Shown piece by piece: positions 1 through 9,122 of a stretch of 64,000 nucleotides of DNA. Location: contig NZ_AP022616.1 of the NCBI RefSeq assembly GCF_010731115.1, forward strand, positions 62,001 to 126,000, in the 5' to 3' direction. The notes below the pieces were generated by a model. It worked only from the letters and a program-made list of their open reading frames with translations. It did no database searches and had not been told where the DNA came from. Within the stretch, counting starts at the first letter, position 1. Every line of letters begins with the position of its first letter. Origin of the DNA: Mycolicibacterium phocaicum. GTDB lineage: Bacteria; Actinomycetota; Actinomycetes; Mycobacteriales; Mycobacteriaceae. Position numbers and translations under genes: made by a program.

Positions 1-1296
1 ACCGTTGGCGGCGGCAGCAACTCGGGCGTTGAATGCCGCGGCTCCGATGGCGACCGCGCTGCCCCGGAAGCCGACGTCCATGGTCGACGTGCGCGCGGGA
101 TCGATGCCTATGACGACGCTGTCGGCGGTCGCCGCAATGTGCCAGGGCTGGGAATTGCCGCCTGACGGGGCGCGGATCGCGGCGGCGACCGCGGCGTCGA
201 CGACCTGGCCGAGACCGGTGGCGACCGCAGGGGACGGCGGCAGGGCGCCGTCGGCAGGTGGGTCCGCGCGGGTGGGTTCGGCCAATTCGCCGAGCAGACC
301 GCCGATGTCGACCTGGGTGCGCCCCGACGCCAGCGGTTCGTCCAGCCCGATCCGGCGGATGGCTTCCAAAACTGTTGCCGCTCCGACGGTTACGTCGCCG
401 ACGAGCTGTGGCCAGGCCGACAGCGTGCGGCCCACCTCGAGTAGGGACGCACCCATTCGCGGCGAAACTCTGGCCGGGTCGAAGACCTGCATGAGGTACG
501 GCAACTTCTGGGCGATCGGCAGGCCCGCCATCGCGTCGGGGTCGATGTCGCCGAGCAGTCCGTGGAAGACCGGGCGGGTGGGATCGATGTCGAAGCGTTC
601 GACGTCGATCAGCCCGCGGTCGCTGGTGGCCATCAGCACCGGGATCCCGCGGGCGCGGGCGCCGTGCCGGAGGTGCAGTTTCATCTCCAACGAGTCACAT
701 TGCTCGACCAGTACGTCGAGCCCGTCGAGGAACGGCGCGAGGGCGTCGGCACTCAGTCCGGCGGACGAATGCCGGACGAGGAGGTAGGGATCGAGTTCGG
801 CGATCCGGCGCATGGCGGCGGTCGCCTTGTTGAGGCCGATGTCGAAAACCGTTGCGGGAATGCGGTTGAGATTGGACACGCCCAGCGTGTCGAAATCGGT
901 GAGCCGCAGCTCGCCGCAGAACCCCGCTACGGCGAGCGAGTGAGCGATGAGGTGGCCCGAGCTGAGTCCGACGATGCCGATGCGGAGGCGGCCCAGCCGG
1001 TCCTGTTCGCCGCTGGTGGCCAGATGCCGGTTGCGGTCCAGACGCAGTCGGCGATACGACCGCGGTCCCAGCAGCTTCAGCACCGTCGCGCGCCACGGGT
1101 AGTAGACCCAGCGGGCGGGCTCGTCGAGGAGATCGGACGTCGGTGCCGGCCGGAGTTCGGCCAGCGCGGCGAACTGGTCGGCCCAGGTGTCCACGGTGTT
1201 CACCGTCGGGTCGCGCAGCAGCGCTTCGAGGGATTCCGCGTCGGCGGGGTTCTGCGGGTCGAGGATCGAGATGTGGTTAGCGTCCACAGCTGGCAT
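1..1296 (-). CDS. moeY: E1-like (ThiF) / nitroreductase fusion, Rv1355c family, partial
   Basis: The 432 visible residues are the N-terminal part; the C-terminus lies beyond base 1. An E1/ThiF adenylating domain starts near residue 104 with the nucleotide-binding segment GIVGLSSGH, followed by LTDFDTLGVSNLNR (about 132-145), the arginine-containing motif of ThiF/MoeB/E1 proteins. Near residue 380 a second domain begins with APSGGNSQPW, the FMN-binding motif of nitroreductases. This order matches M. tuberculosis Rv1355c, named MoeY but without a demonstrated role in molybdopterin synthesis. The start ATG at 1296 overlaps the stop of the upstream gene (TGATG), so the two are probably translationally coupled. 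The adenylation-plus-flavin pairing would suit modification of a peptide or small molecule. That is inference. Confidence 0.8.
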   Translation of the reverse strand, partial: MPAVDANHISILDPQNPADAESLEALLRDPTVNTVDTWADQFAALAELRPAPTSDLLDEPARWVYYPWRATVLKLLGPRSYRRLRLDRNRHLATSGEQDRLGRLRIGIVGLSSGHLIAHSLAVAGFCGELRLTDFDTLGVSNLNRIPATVFDIGLNKATAAMRRIAELDPYLLVRHSSAGLSADALAPFLDGLDVLVEQCDSLEMKLHLRHGARARGIPVLMATSDRGLIDVERFDIDPTRPVFHGLLGDIDPDAMAGLPIAQKLPYLMQVFDPARVSPRMGASLLEVGRTLSAWPQLVGDVTVGAATVLEAIRRIGLDEPLASGRTQVDIGGLLGELAEPTRADPPADGALPPSPAVATGLGQVVDAAVAAAIRAPSGGNSQPWHIAATADSVVIGIDPARTSTMDVGFRGSAVAIGAAAFNARVAAAANG

Positions 1297-2012
1297 CAAC
1301 CGGCGACCAGCCTGGTTGATATCGCGTCGATCTCGTGCAGCGCCTTCGTAATCTGCTCCGGCTGAGAATGATTGACCATGGTCCGTCGATCCCACCACAT
1401 CATCTTGGTGCGGTAGCGCTCGTCCGGGTACGGCGTGGCCGGAATGGGCGCCACCACGCCGCCACCGGATTTCCACAATTCCAGGACGTGCTGGGCTGCC
1501 GTGGCCATCACGAACTGCACGCCCATGACGCTGGTGGCGTGATAGGCGGTGCGGGCCAGGAGATTCGTGATGGCGTGCTGGCTGGTCCGGTTGTCGGAGA
1601 CCCACGCCGTTTTCATCTCCATGACGCCAAAGGGCACCCGGTCGTTGATCATCTTGCGCACCATGGCCAGTCCGGGCCGGCCGGCCCACTCGACCACGGC
1701 ATGAGAATCATCGGCGCCGCCGAGCGGGGCTTTGGCACGCAAGCCGCCGACCATGTTGCCGCCGCGGTCCAGGACCGTCCAGAATAGCGCGGTGTCGGCA
1801 CCGCCGCGGATCGCGGCAGCGTCGACGACCGCTTCGACGCCGTGCCGGCGATAGCTTTGCTCCGCCGCATCCACGTAGCGGTTCCAGAGTTCCGGGTCGG
1901 TGTGGGGTTGCGACAGCACCACGCTGCAATCGGTATCGGTGTCGAGCCAGGCGATGTTTTCGGGAAAGCGAATATCGACGTTGGATTCGTATTCGACATA
2001 CTCCACCGACAT
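1296..2012 (-). CDS. GNAT-fold acyltransferase-like protein
   Basis: This 238-residue soluble protein sits directly upstream of, and overlaps, the E1/nitroreductase gene. A predicted strand at ALFWTVLDRGGNMVGGLRA, a strand-helix unit around AWVSDNRTSQHAITNLLA and a further strand at GVQFVMATAAQHVLELW resemble the core of GNAT acyltransferases, with a tail containing YPDERYRTKMMWWDR. I do not recognise a characterised member. The GNAT assignment rests on the pattern of strands and helices only, and the substrate is unknown. The constant coupling to the ThiF fusion suggests a shared pathway. The start at 2012 has only a weak ribosome-binding site (GGGG), so a slightly different start is possible. 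Confidence 0.6.
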   Translation of the reverse strand: MSVEYVEYESNVDIRFPENIAWLDTDTDCSVVLSQPHTDPELWNRYVDAAEQSYRRHGVEAVVDAAAIRGGADTALFWTVLDRGGNMVGGLRAKAPLGGADDSHAVVEWAGRPGLAMVRKMINDRVPFGVMEMKTAWVSDNRTSQHAITNLLARTAYHATSVMGVQFVMATAAQHVLELWKSGGGVVAPIPATPYPDERYRTKMMWWDRRTMVNHSQPEQITKALHEIDAISTRLVAG

Positions 2013-2125
2013 CGTTGCCCCATTCGTTTCGAGCAGTCACTGCAACGTCAGTTGGCAGTCGGTTGCGGTAAACGCATCTCGCGCGGACTGCATTCCCTAA
2101 TTCAGTATCGGGGTTGTTGGGGGGC

Positions 2126-2148
2126 CTTGCCCCCATGTAGTGGACACG
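2126..2148. repeat. IS3 terminal inverted repeat, orfB-side
   Basis: The sequence begins CTTGCCCCCATGTAG and matches the reverse complement of 5036-5058 at 19 of 23 bases. It lies outside the orfB 3' remnant, as expected for the right inverted repeat of an IS3 element. Confidence 0.75.
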
Positions 2149-2204
2149 GGATTTGTGGTTACGCGGCTACTGGCAGCGTAGCCGGTGTTAGGGTCCTAAT
2201 CGTT

Positions 2205-2548
2205 TAGTAGGGATGGATTACCGGTCCTGATGACCGGGGTTTGTTCCTGACGGGGTCTGTTGCCAGGTGATGCCTGATGTGTCCCGTCGTTCGACGACTT
2301 ACGAAAGAACGGCGCGCCTGGCAGCAGACCCTGTTCGGTGGTGGTGGGATTCCGTTGCCCGAGCCTGCCGCAGGGTTGACTTCCCGATGATGGTTCCCGA
2401 GCTTTGAGCTCTTCGATAGAACGAAGTCCTGCGGTGCGCTGGAGTCACGGACGGCTAGTGAGATGACGGACCTTTGAGTCCCACGATTAGGGCGCCGCGT
2501 GAGTCCACCGGTAACGGCACGACCACAGATCGAAGGAGTGAGACAACA
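2205..2548 (+). ncRNA. Candidate IS110 bridge RNA in the non-coding left end
   Basis: This non-coding stretch precedes the IS110 recombinase, the position of the bridge RNA in IS110-group elements. It holds a perfect hairpin at 2221-2237 (CCGGTC, five-base loop, GACCGG). It also has a 15-base stem between 2253-2267 and 2317-2331 with one wobble pair, inside which CGTCG/CGACG forms a further small hairpin. A 5' hairpin followed by larger internal-loop stems fits the published bridge RNA architecture. The binding loops and RNA ends are not resolved here. Confidence 0.45.
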
Positions 2549-3778
2549 TTGGGTTTGTATTGCGGAATCGATTGGGCCACAGCCCATCACGATGTCGCGG
2601 TGATCAACGATGAGGGCAAGGTGGTGGCCCGCGGCCGGGTCAACAACGACGCCGCCGGGTTCACCGCCCTGCTGGCCCTGCTGGCCGAGGTCGGTGACAG
2701 CGCTGAGCATCCGATCCCGGTCGGTATCGAAACCGACCGCGGCCTGTTCGTGGCAGCGCTGCGGGAAACCGGCCGGGTGATCTACCCGATCAACCCGCTG
2801 GCCGCGTCCCGCTACCGGGCCCGGTACTCGGTGTCGGGCGCCAAATCCGATGCCACCGACGCGGTGCTGCTGGCCAACATCATCCGCACCGATCCCACCG
2901 CGCATCGCGCGTTGCCGGCCGATACCGAACTGGCCCAAGCGATCCGGGTCCTGGCCCGCGCCCAGCAGGACGCGGTGTGGGCCCGCGGGCAGGTCGGCAA
3001 CCAGATCCGTGATCTGCTCAAAGAGTTCTACCCCGCCGCGCTGGTGGCGTTCGACGGCCTCGACGGCGGGCTGGCCCGCCCCGATGCCCGGGCCATCCTG
3101 ACCGCGGCGCCGACCCCGGCCCAGGCCGCCAAGCTGACCCCCGCCAGGTTGCGCCGGCTGCTGATCAAAGCTGGCCGCCAGCGCTACCTCGACCGCGACG
3201 TGACACGCCTGCGTGAGGTGTTCGGCGACACCTACCTGCACCAGCCGGCGGTGGTGGAAAACGCGATGGGCATTCACCTGACGGCGCTGCTGGGCCAGTT
3301 CGACGCGGCCTGCGCCGCGACCGATGCGTTGACCGAGGCGGCGACCGCCCATTTTGATCAGCACCCGGACGCCGCGATCATCACCAGCTTCCCCGGGCTG
3401 GGGATGCTCGCCGGTGCCCGGGTGCTCGCCGAGATCGGTGATGACCGCACCCGGTTCCCCGACGCCCGCGGCTTGAAAGCGTTCGCCGGATCGGCGCCGA
3501 TCACACGAGCCAGCGGCAAGAAAACCGTTGTCCTGCACCGTCATATCAAAAACCGGCGACTCAACGCCGTCGGGCCGATCTGGGCCCTGGCCTCGCTGCG
3601 CGCCTCCCCAGGAGCCCGCCGGCACTTCGACGCCCGCCGCGCCGCCGGAGACTGGAACCACCAAGCCCAACGGCACCTGTTCAACAAATTCCTCGGCCAA
3701 CTGCATCACTGCCTGCACACCGGCCAGCTCTACAACGAACATCAAGCGTTTCCACCTCCACTCCCGGCCGCGGCTTGA
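2549..3778 (+). CDS. IS110-family recombinase (transposase)
   Basis: The 409-residue protein has the RuvC-like DEDD residues D8 (GIDWA), E61 (GIETDRG), D101 and D104 (AKSDATDA). Their spacing is nearly identical to characterised IS110 recombinases. The C-terminal Tnp domain carries AGSAPITRASGKK, where S322 is the likely catalytic serine. The TTG start at 2549 is preferred because GAAGGAG lies ten bases upstream; an upstream in-frame TTG at 2474 would extend the protein by 25 residues into the putative RNA. The reading frame is intact and all catalytic residues are present, so the enzyme could be active. It lies inside an IS3 element and runs opposite to the IS3 transposase. Confidence 0.9.
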   Translation: MGLYCGIDWATAHHDVAVINDEGKVVARGRVNNDAAGFTALLALLAEVGDSAEHPIPVGIETDRGLFVAALRETGRVIYPINPLAASRYRARYSVSGAKSDATDAVLLANIIRTDPTAHRALPADTELAQAIRVLARAQQDAVWARGQVGNQIRDLLKEFYPAALVAFDGLDGGLARPDARAILTAAPTPAQAAKLTPARLRRLLIKAGRQRYLDRDVTRLREVFGDTYLHQPAVVENAMGIHLTALLGQFDAACAATDALTEAATAHFDQHPDAAIITSFPGLGMLAGARVLAEIGDDRTRFPDARGLKAFAGSAPITRASGKKTVVLHRHIKNRRLNAVGPIWALASLRASPGARRHFDARRAAGDWNHQAQRHLFNKFLGQLHHCLHTGQLYNEHQAFPPPLPAAA

Positions 3779-4657
3779 CTTTTAACTTCGTGAGATGTCT
3801 TTCGTAGGTCGCAGTGCTGGAATAGCGGCACCGGGAGTGCCGTCGTTTGGTGTTGTAGCGAGCCAGCCAGCGGAACACTTCGCGGCGGCAGGTAGCAGCG
3901 TCGGGCCAGTGGCTGCGGTCCTGCAGGATCTCGCGTTTGAGGGCGGCGTTGAACGATTCGGCCAGCGCGTTATCGGCACTTGACCCGACGCCACCCATAG
4001 ACTGGGTGACCTCCAAGTCACGGCAGAGGTTCGCGAAATCCCTTGAGGTGTACTGACTTCCGTGATCTGTGTGGAACACTGCACCGGTCAGGGAGCCGCG
4101 CAGCGCCGCAGCGGCTTTGAGGGCATCTTCGACCAGTTCGGTGCGCATGTGCTCGGCGATCGCCCACCCCGCCACCCGTCCGGAGAAGCAGTCGATCACG
4201 GTCGCCAGATACAGATTCGAACCGCTTGCCAATGGCAGGTAGGTGATGTCGCCGACGTACTTGACGTTGGGTGCCGCGGCGGTGAAGTCCCGGTTGAGCA
4301 GGTCCGGGACTTTCTGTTTGGCCGGATCCGGCGTGGTGGTCTTCACCCGTCGCCGGCGGCGGTAGCCGGCGATCCCGGCACTGCGCATGACCCGGGCCAC
4401 CCGCTTGTGGTTGACCCGCTCACCGTCGGGTGCACCGTCGTTGAGTTCAGCGGTGATCCGCGGCGCCCCGTAGGTGTTGTCCTCATCGTGCACGGTGCGG
4501 ATACGCGCGGCCAGCGCCTTGTCAGCGGCCTGGCGGGCGGCGCGTCCGTCGGCAGCGGCCAACCAGGCGTAGAACGATGAACGCGCAACCTCGACGACTG
4601 CGCACAGCCACTTCACCTCGAAGGTGTGCAGGTGGTCGGCGACGAACTGGAAGCGGC

Positions 4658-4990
4658 TCACCAGTTCGTCTCCCCGGCGAAATACTTGGCCGCCGACCGC
4701 AGAATGTCACGCTCGGTAGACAACCGAGCCTCCGTGGCGCGTAACGCCTTGTTCTCGGCCCGTAGCCGGGCCAGCTCCTGCTCTGGGGTCTCAACGCCGG
4801 GGCTCGGCTGTGCTGCTGCGGTGGGGTTGCGGTGCCTGATCGGCACCCCGGCGGCTTTGCACCACGCTGAGAGCGTCACACCGGAGATGCCGAGTTCGTC
4901 GGCGATCTGCGTGATCGTGGCGCCCTCGGTGTCTCGGTACAGCGCTACCGCGTCCCGTTTGAACTCGTCAGGGTAATTTTTCCTTGCCAT
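4658..4990 (-). CDS. IS3-family transposase OrfA (helix-turn-helix protein)
   Basis: This 110-residue protein has the IS3 OrfA layout. An N-terminal helix-turn-helix (residues about 8-45, DEFKRDAVALYRDTEG then ITQIADELGISGVTLSAWCKAAG) is followed by a leucine-zipper coiled coil (about 70-95, EQELARLRAENKALRATEARL). It binds the element's terminal repeats and normally forms part of an OrfAB fusion made by frameshifting. The stop TGA overlaps the GTG start of orfB by two bases. The gene is intact even though orfB is disrupted by an IS110 insertion. Confidence 0.9.
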   Translation of the reverse strand: MARKNYPDEFKRDAVALYRDTEGATITQIADELGISGVTLSAWCKAAGVPIRHRNPTAAAQPSPGVETPEQELARLRAENKALRATEARLSTERDILRSAAKYFAGETNW

Positions 4991-5035
4991 CGTGGTGGAT
5001 CATCTCGCTTCCCCCGCCAACCTTGCGGGATTCAG

Positions 5036-5058
5036 CGTGTCCAACACACGGGGTCAAG
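5036..5058. repeat. IS3 terminal inverted repeat, orfA-side
   Basis: This is the reverse-complement partner of 2126-2148, lying about 46 bases upstream of orfA. It contains CCAACACACGGGGTCAAG. It defines the right edge of the composite insertion. Confidence 0.75.
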
Positions 5059-5336
5059 TCCCGGGGTCCTGCAGCCAGCTAGTGGTGAAACGTTGTCTGT
5101 CGACCTTCGGCGTGCCGAAGAATTGACCGAAACGAGTGTGCTGGCGTGAAGGACGTCGGCAATCCCGGAGATAGCTATTTCTGCAGGTTAGCCTAGACGA
5201 TGCTCGAGGATGGCGAACTTTGAGTGGCTAAGTACGTGACATCGGCCCAAAATCTGAGCATTGTGCCGCCCTGACGGACGGGTTAGAAGTATTAGCGGTG
5301 CGGGCCGGGAAGCGGCCGCGCCCGAGAGGAGTGAGC

Positions 5337-5789
5337 GTGAAGGTCTTCGCCAATCTGTCCGAGTTCGTCGCAGCAGCAGGTAGTCAGCTTGGGCCGACGG
5401 AGTGGATGGAAATCACCCAGGACCGGGTGAATCTCTTCGCCGACGCCACCGACGATCACCAGTGGATTCACGTCGATCCGGAGCGCGCCGCCGCGGGCCC
5501 GTTCGGCGGCACAATTGCTCACGGTTTGCTGACGCTTTCACTGCTACCGCATTTCATGCACCAGCTCTATCGCGTCGACAACGTCGCATTGGCCGTCAAT
5601 TACGGTTATAACAAGGTGCGATTCATCACACCGGTCAAGGTCGGAGCAAACGTTCGGGCGGGTGCGGTCATTTCGAAAGTCGACGAGCTGGACGGTGCCG
5701 TTCAGGCGACCGTGACAGTAACCGTCGAAATCGAGGGATCGGATAAGCCGGCGGCCGTGGTCGAGTCGATCGTGCGAATCATCGGATGA
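5337..5789 (+). CDS. MaoC-like (R)-specific 3-hydroxyacyl-thioester dehydratase
   Basis: The 150-residue hot-dog fold protein carries the hydratase-2 motif FADATDDHQWIHVDPERAA (about residues 30-48), with the catalytic Asp and His, then GPFGGTIAHGLLTLSLLP. It closely resembles M. tuberculosis Rv0130 (HtdZ), also about 150 residues, so hydration or dehydration of 3-hydroxyacyl thioesters is likely. The GTG at 5337 is chosen because AGAGGAG ends six bases upstream; another GTG at 5331 abuts that site too closely. It stands alone, convergent with the acyl-CoA dehydrogenase gene that follows. It may serve the same beta-oxidation cluster. I cannot tell which of the several mycobacterial paralogues it is. 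Confidence 0.88.
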   Translation: MKVFANLSEFVAAAGSQLGPTEWMEITQDRVNLFADATDDHQWIHVDPERAAAGPFGGTIAHGLLTLSLLPHFMHQLYRVDNVALAVNYGYNKVRFITPVKVGANVRAGAVISKVDELDGAVQATVTVTVEIEGSDKPAAVVESIVRIIG

Positions 5790-5840
5790 TTGCTGGAGGC
5801 GGCCAGGTGAGAGCGCGGACCGCCAGGTCGCGCGGTCGCG

Positions 5841-7037
5841 TCAGCGGCCCGCAGCCGAGCGCTGTGCCGCCTTCACCAGGCCGCCACCGATGATCAAACG
5901 CTGAATCTCGCTGGTGCCCTCGTACAGCCGCAGCAGACGCACGTCGCGGTAGATCCGTTCGACGGGCACGTCGCGCATGTACCCGCTACCGCCGTGCACC
6001 TGCACGGCCAGGTCGGCGACCTTGCCGACCATCTCGGTGCAGAAGAGCTTCGCGGCGGACGGCGCGATGCGTCGGTCCGTGCCGCTGACCCACATTTGCG
6101 CGGCATCACGGACCAGGGCGCGACCGGCCATGACGCCGGTCTGCATGTCCGCCAACATCGCCTGGACCAGCTGGAATTCGCCGATTGCGGTGCCGCCCTG
6201 GGTGGCGGTCGCGGCGTATGCGACCGACTCGTCGAGCGCGCGTTGCGCCGCGCCCACCGCCACTGCGGCGATGTGCACCCGTCCCCGGGCCAGTGACGTC
6301 AGCGCGGCGCGGTAGCCGATGTCCTCATTGCCGCCGATGAGGGCATCCGGACCGACCCGCACATCGTCGAACGTGACGTCGGAGGTCCAGGCCCCTTCCT
6401 GGCCCATCTTCGCGTCTTTCGGTCCGACCACGACGCCGGGAGCGTCGGCGGGGACCAGGAACACCGCGATGCCGGGTCCGTCGGCGTCGGCCGGCCGGGT
6501 CCGGGCGAACACCACGAACAGATTCGCGGTGGGCGCGTTGGTGATGAATCGCTTGTGGCCGGTGATGATCCAGTCGTCCCCGTCGGCCACGGCCTTGGTG
6601 CGCAGGCCCGCCGGGTTGGAACCGGCGCCGGACTCGGTCAACGCGAACGATGCCACGCAGTCGCCACTGGCGATCGGTTCCAGCCAGCGCTGCTTCTGGG
6701 TGTCGGTGCCGAAGCCGACCAGCACCTGACCGGCGATGCCGTTGTTGGTGCCGAACATCGAGCGGACGGCCAGCGTGGTGTAGCCCAACTCCATCGCCAT
6801 CTCGACGTCCTGGACGAGATCGAGCCCGAGGCCGCCCCATTCCTGGGGGATGGCATAGCCGAACAGGCCCATGTTCTTGGCCTGATCCCGGATGTCGTCG
6901 GGCACCCGGTTCTCGGTCATGATCTCCAGCTCCCGCGGCACCACCGCGGTACGGACGAACTGGCGGGTCGCGTCGAGAATGTCGCGGAAATCCTGATCGC
7001 TGACTTCTGCGACGGGGGAACCGGTGGGTCCGGCCAT
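5841..7037 (-). CDS. Acyl-CoA dehydrogenase
   Basis: The 398-residue length is standard for the family. N-terminal helical segments are followed by FALTESGAGSNPAGLRT (FAD/substrate loop), GHKRFITNAP (core strand), and at the C-terminus QVHGGSGYMRDVPVERIYRD with RLYEGTSEIQRL, whose first Glu is the usual catalytic base. It introduces the alpha-beta double bond of an acyl-CoA using FAD and passes electrons to ETF. AAGGAG precedes the ATG at 7037 by about seven bases. It is divergent from the SDR-thiolase-dehydrogenase operon across an AT-rich 126-base region, suggesting joint control. The chain length or branching of the substrate cannot be read from the sequence. Confidence 0.92.
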   Translation of the reverse strand: MAGPTGSPVAEVSDQDFRDILDATRQFVRTAVVPRELEIMTENRVPDDIRDQAKNMGLFGYAIPQEWGGLGLDLVQDVEMAMELGYTTLAVRSMFGTNNGIAGQVLVGFGTDTQKQRWLEPIASGDCVASFALTESGAGSNPAGLRTKAVADGDDWIITGHKRFITNAPTANLFVVFARTRPADADGPGIAVFLVPADAPGVVVGPKDAKMGQEGAWTSDVTFDDVRVGPDALIGGNEDIGYRAALTSLARGRVHIAAVAVGAAQRALDESVAYAATATQGGTAIGEFQLVQAMLADMQTGVMAGRALVRDAAQMWVSGTDRRIAPSAAKLFCTEMVGKVADLAVQVHGGSGYMRDVPVERIYRDVRLLRLYEGTSEIQRLIIGGGLVKAAQRSAAGR

Positions 7038-7088
7038 GTGGGGTCTCCTTGCGCAACACGACGGTGCTTCTGGTTTGATGCAAGAAAT

Positions 7089-7104
7089 ATCATATTTTAT
7101 GTAT
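7089..7104. promoter_or_regulatory. AT-rich inverted repeat in divergent promoter region
   Basis: The sequence ATCATATTTTATGTAT contains CATA-TTT-TATG and is strikingly AT-rich for this genome. It lies between the divergent acyl-CoA dehydrogenase and SDR genes and could be a -10 region or the operator of the GntR regulator encoded at the end of the operon. This is a weak assignment. Confidence 0.35.
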
Positions 7105-7163
7105 GAAGCTGGTCGTCGGGTGCTGCGATGACCGGTTCAGTCGATCAGGAGGAGTGCACGACC

Positions 7164-7901
7164 ATGCCGCTGCTGGACGGACGTATCGCGGTGATCACCG
7201 GCGGAGCCCAGGGGATCGGATACGCGATCGCGGAACGCTTCATCGCCGAAGGCGCCCGCGTCGTGATCGGCGACCTGAATCTCGAGGCGACCGAGGCGGC
7301 TGTCGCCAAGCTCGGCGGCACCGACGTGGCCAAGGCCGTCCGGTGCGACGTGACAGCTGCCGCCGACGTGCAGGCGCTGATCGACGCCGCCGTCGCATGG
7401 GGTGGCCTCGACATCATGGTCAACAACGCCGGCATCACCCGCGACGCCACCATGCGCAAGATGACCGAGGAGCAATTCGACCAGGTCATCGCCGTCCATC
7501 TGAAAGGCTGCTGGAACGGCACTCGGTTGGCGGCCAACGTGATGCGGGAGGCGAAAAGCGGTGCCATCATCAACATCTCGTCGATCTCGGGCAAGGTCGG
7601 CCTGATCGGCCAGACCAATTACTCCGCCGCGAAAGCCGGCATCGTCGGCCTGACCAAGGCGGCCGCCAAGGAAGTCGCCCACCTCGGGGTGCGGATCAAC
7701 GCCGTGCAGCCGGGTTTGATCCGGTCCGCGATGACCGAGGCGATGCCGCAACGGATCTGGGACCAGAAGCTGGCAGAGATCCCCATGGGCCGGGCCGCCG
7801 AACCCAGTGAAGTGGCGTCGGTGGTCACATTCCTGGCATCGGACATGTCCTCGTACATGACCGGCTGCGTCCTGGAAATCACCGGGGGACGGCACATCTA
7901 G
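7164..7901 (+). CDS. SDR-family 3-oxoacyl reductase / 3-hydroxyacyl-CoA dehydrogenase (FabG-like)
   Basis: The 245-residue classical short-chain dehydrogenase has the cofactor motif [10 protein letters not shown] (residues about 12-21), NNAG, a serine in NISSISG and the catalytic YSAAK. It probably interconverts 3-hydroxyacyl- and 3-oxoacyl-CoA with NAD(P)H. The ATG at 7164 follows AGGAGG by ten bases; an upstream in-frame ATG at 7128 lacks such a site. The TAG stop is immediately followed by the thiolase ATG, so this is the first gene of a coupled SDR-thiolase-acyl-CoA dehydrogenase-GntR operon. That context points to beta-oxidation rather than fatty-acid synthesis. Confidence 0.9.
   Translation: MPLLDGRIAVITGGAQGIGYAIAERFIAEGARVVIGDLNLEATEAAVAKLGGTDVAKAVRCDVTAAADVQALIDAAVAWGGLDIMVNNAGITRDATMRKMTEEQFDQVIAVHLKGCWNGTRLAANVMREAKSGAIINISSISGKVGLIGQTNYSAAKAGIVGLTKAAAKEVAHLGVRINAVQPGLIRSAMTEAMPQRIWDQKLAEIPMGRAAEPSEVASVVTFLASDMSSYMTGCVLEITGGRHI

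Positions 7902-9118
<1,217 letters not shown>

Positions 9119-9122
<4 letters not shown>

Larger units (their letters stand above)
2188..3788 (+). mobile_element. IS110-family insertion sequence nested in the IS3 orfB
   Basis: The element contains a roughly 340-base non-coding left end followed by a DEDD recombinase gene and a very short right end. The bounds are inferred from where the IS3 orfB reading frame breaks off (about 3788) and resumes (about 2188), because IS110 elements lack long terminal inverted repeats. Just past the recombinase stop both this element and the second IS110 at 36.2 kb carry CTTGACTWTTAAC, which probably marks their common right end. The ends are accurate to about ten bases at best. 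Confidence 0.7.
2159..4661 (-). pseudogene. IS3 transposase orfB, split by IS110 insertion
   Basis: From the GTG at 4661, which overlaps the TGA of orfA, the frame encodes about 290 residues of an IS3 rve-type integrase. The DDE catalytic residues lie in YVGDITYLP, in FHTDHGSQY and in the ALAESFNAALKRE segment, with the helix-turn-helix-like region ahead of them. After TYERHLT the reading frame enters the antisense strand of the inserted IS110 and continues meaninglessly to 3681. A plausible original C-terminus, reading TPATLPVAA and a TAA stop, survives at about 2159-2190 next to the terminal repeat. The insertion removes only the last dozen or so residues from the catalytic part, so residual activity is conceivable but unproven. 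Confidence 0.75.
2122..5062 (-). mobile_element. IS3-family insertion sequence, interrupted by a nested IS110 element
   Basis: Near-perfect terminal inverted repeats bracket the element: 2126-2148 on the plus strand and 5036-5058 on the minus strand agree at 19 of 23 positions, and similarity continues for about four bases outward. Inside are orfA and orfB of an IS3 transposase on the minus strand. The right-hand repeat lies about 46 bases upstream of orfA. The left-hand repeat lies just beyond a short remnant of the orfB 3' end. A second element of the IS110 family occupies about 2188-3788 inside orfB. No convincing 3-4 base target duplication was found outside the repeats, so the exact outer ends are uncertain by a few bases. 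Confidence 0.8.

Noticed and set aside
2204..3745. A 513-codon open frame antisense to the IS110 recombinase
   Set aside because: Long antisense frames are expected in GC-rich coding DNA; it has no recognisable domain, and the opposite strand encodes an intact recombinase.
3681..3790. C-terminal extension of IS3 OrfB beyond TYERHLT
   Set aside because: These codons are the antisense of the IS110 recombinase 3' end, not part of the original transposase.
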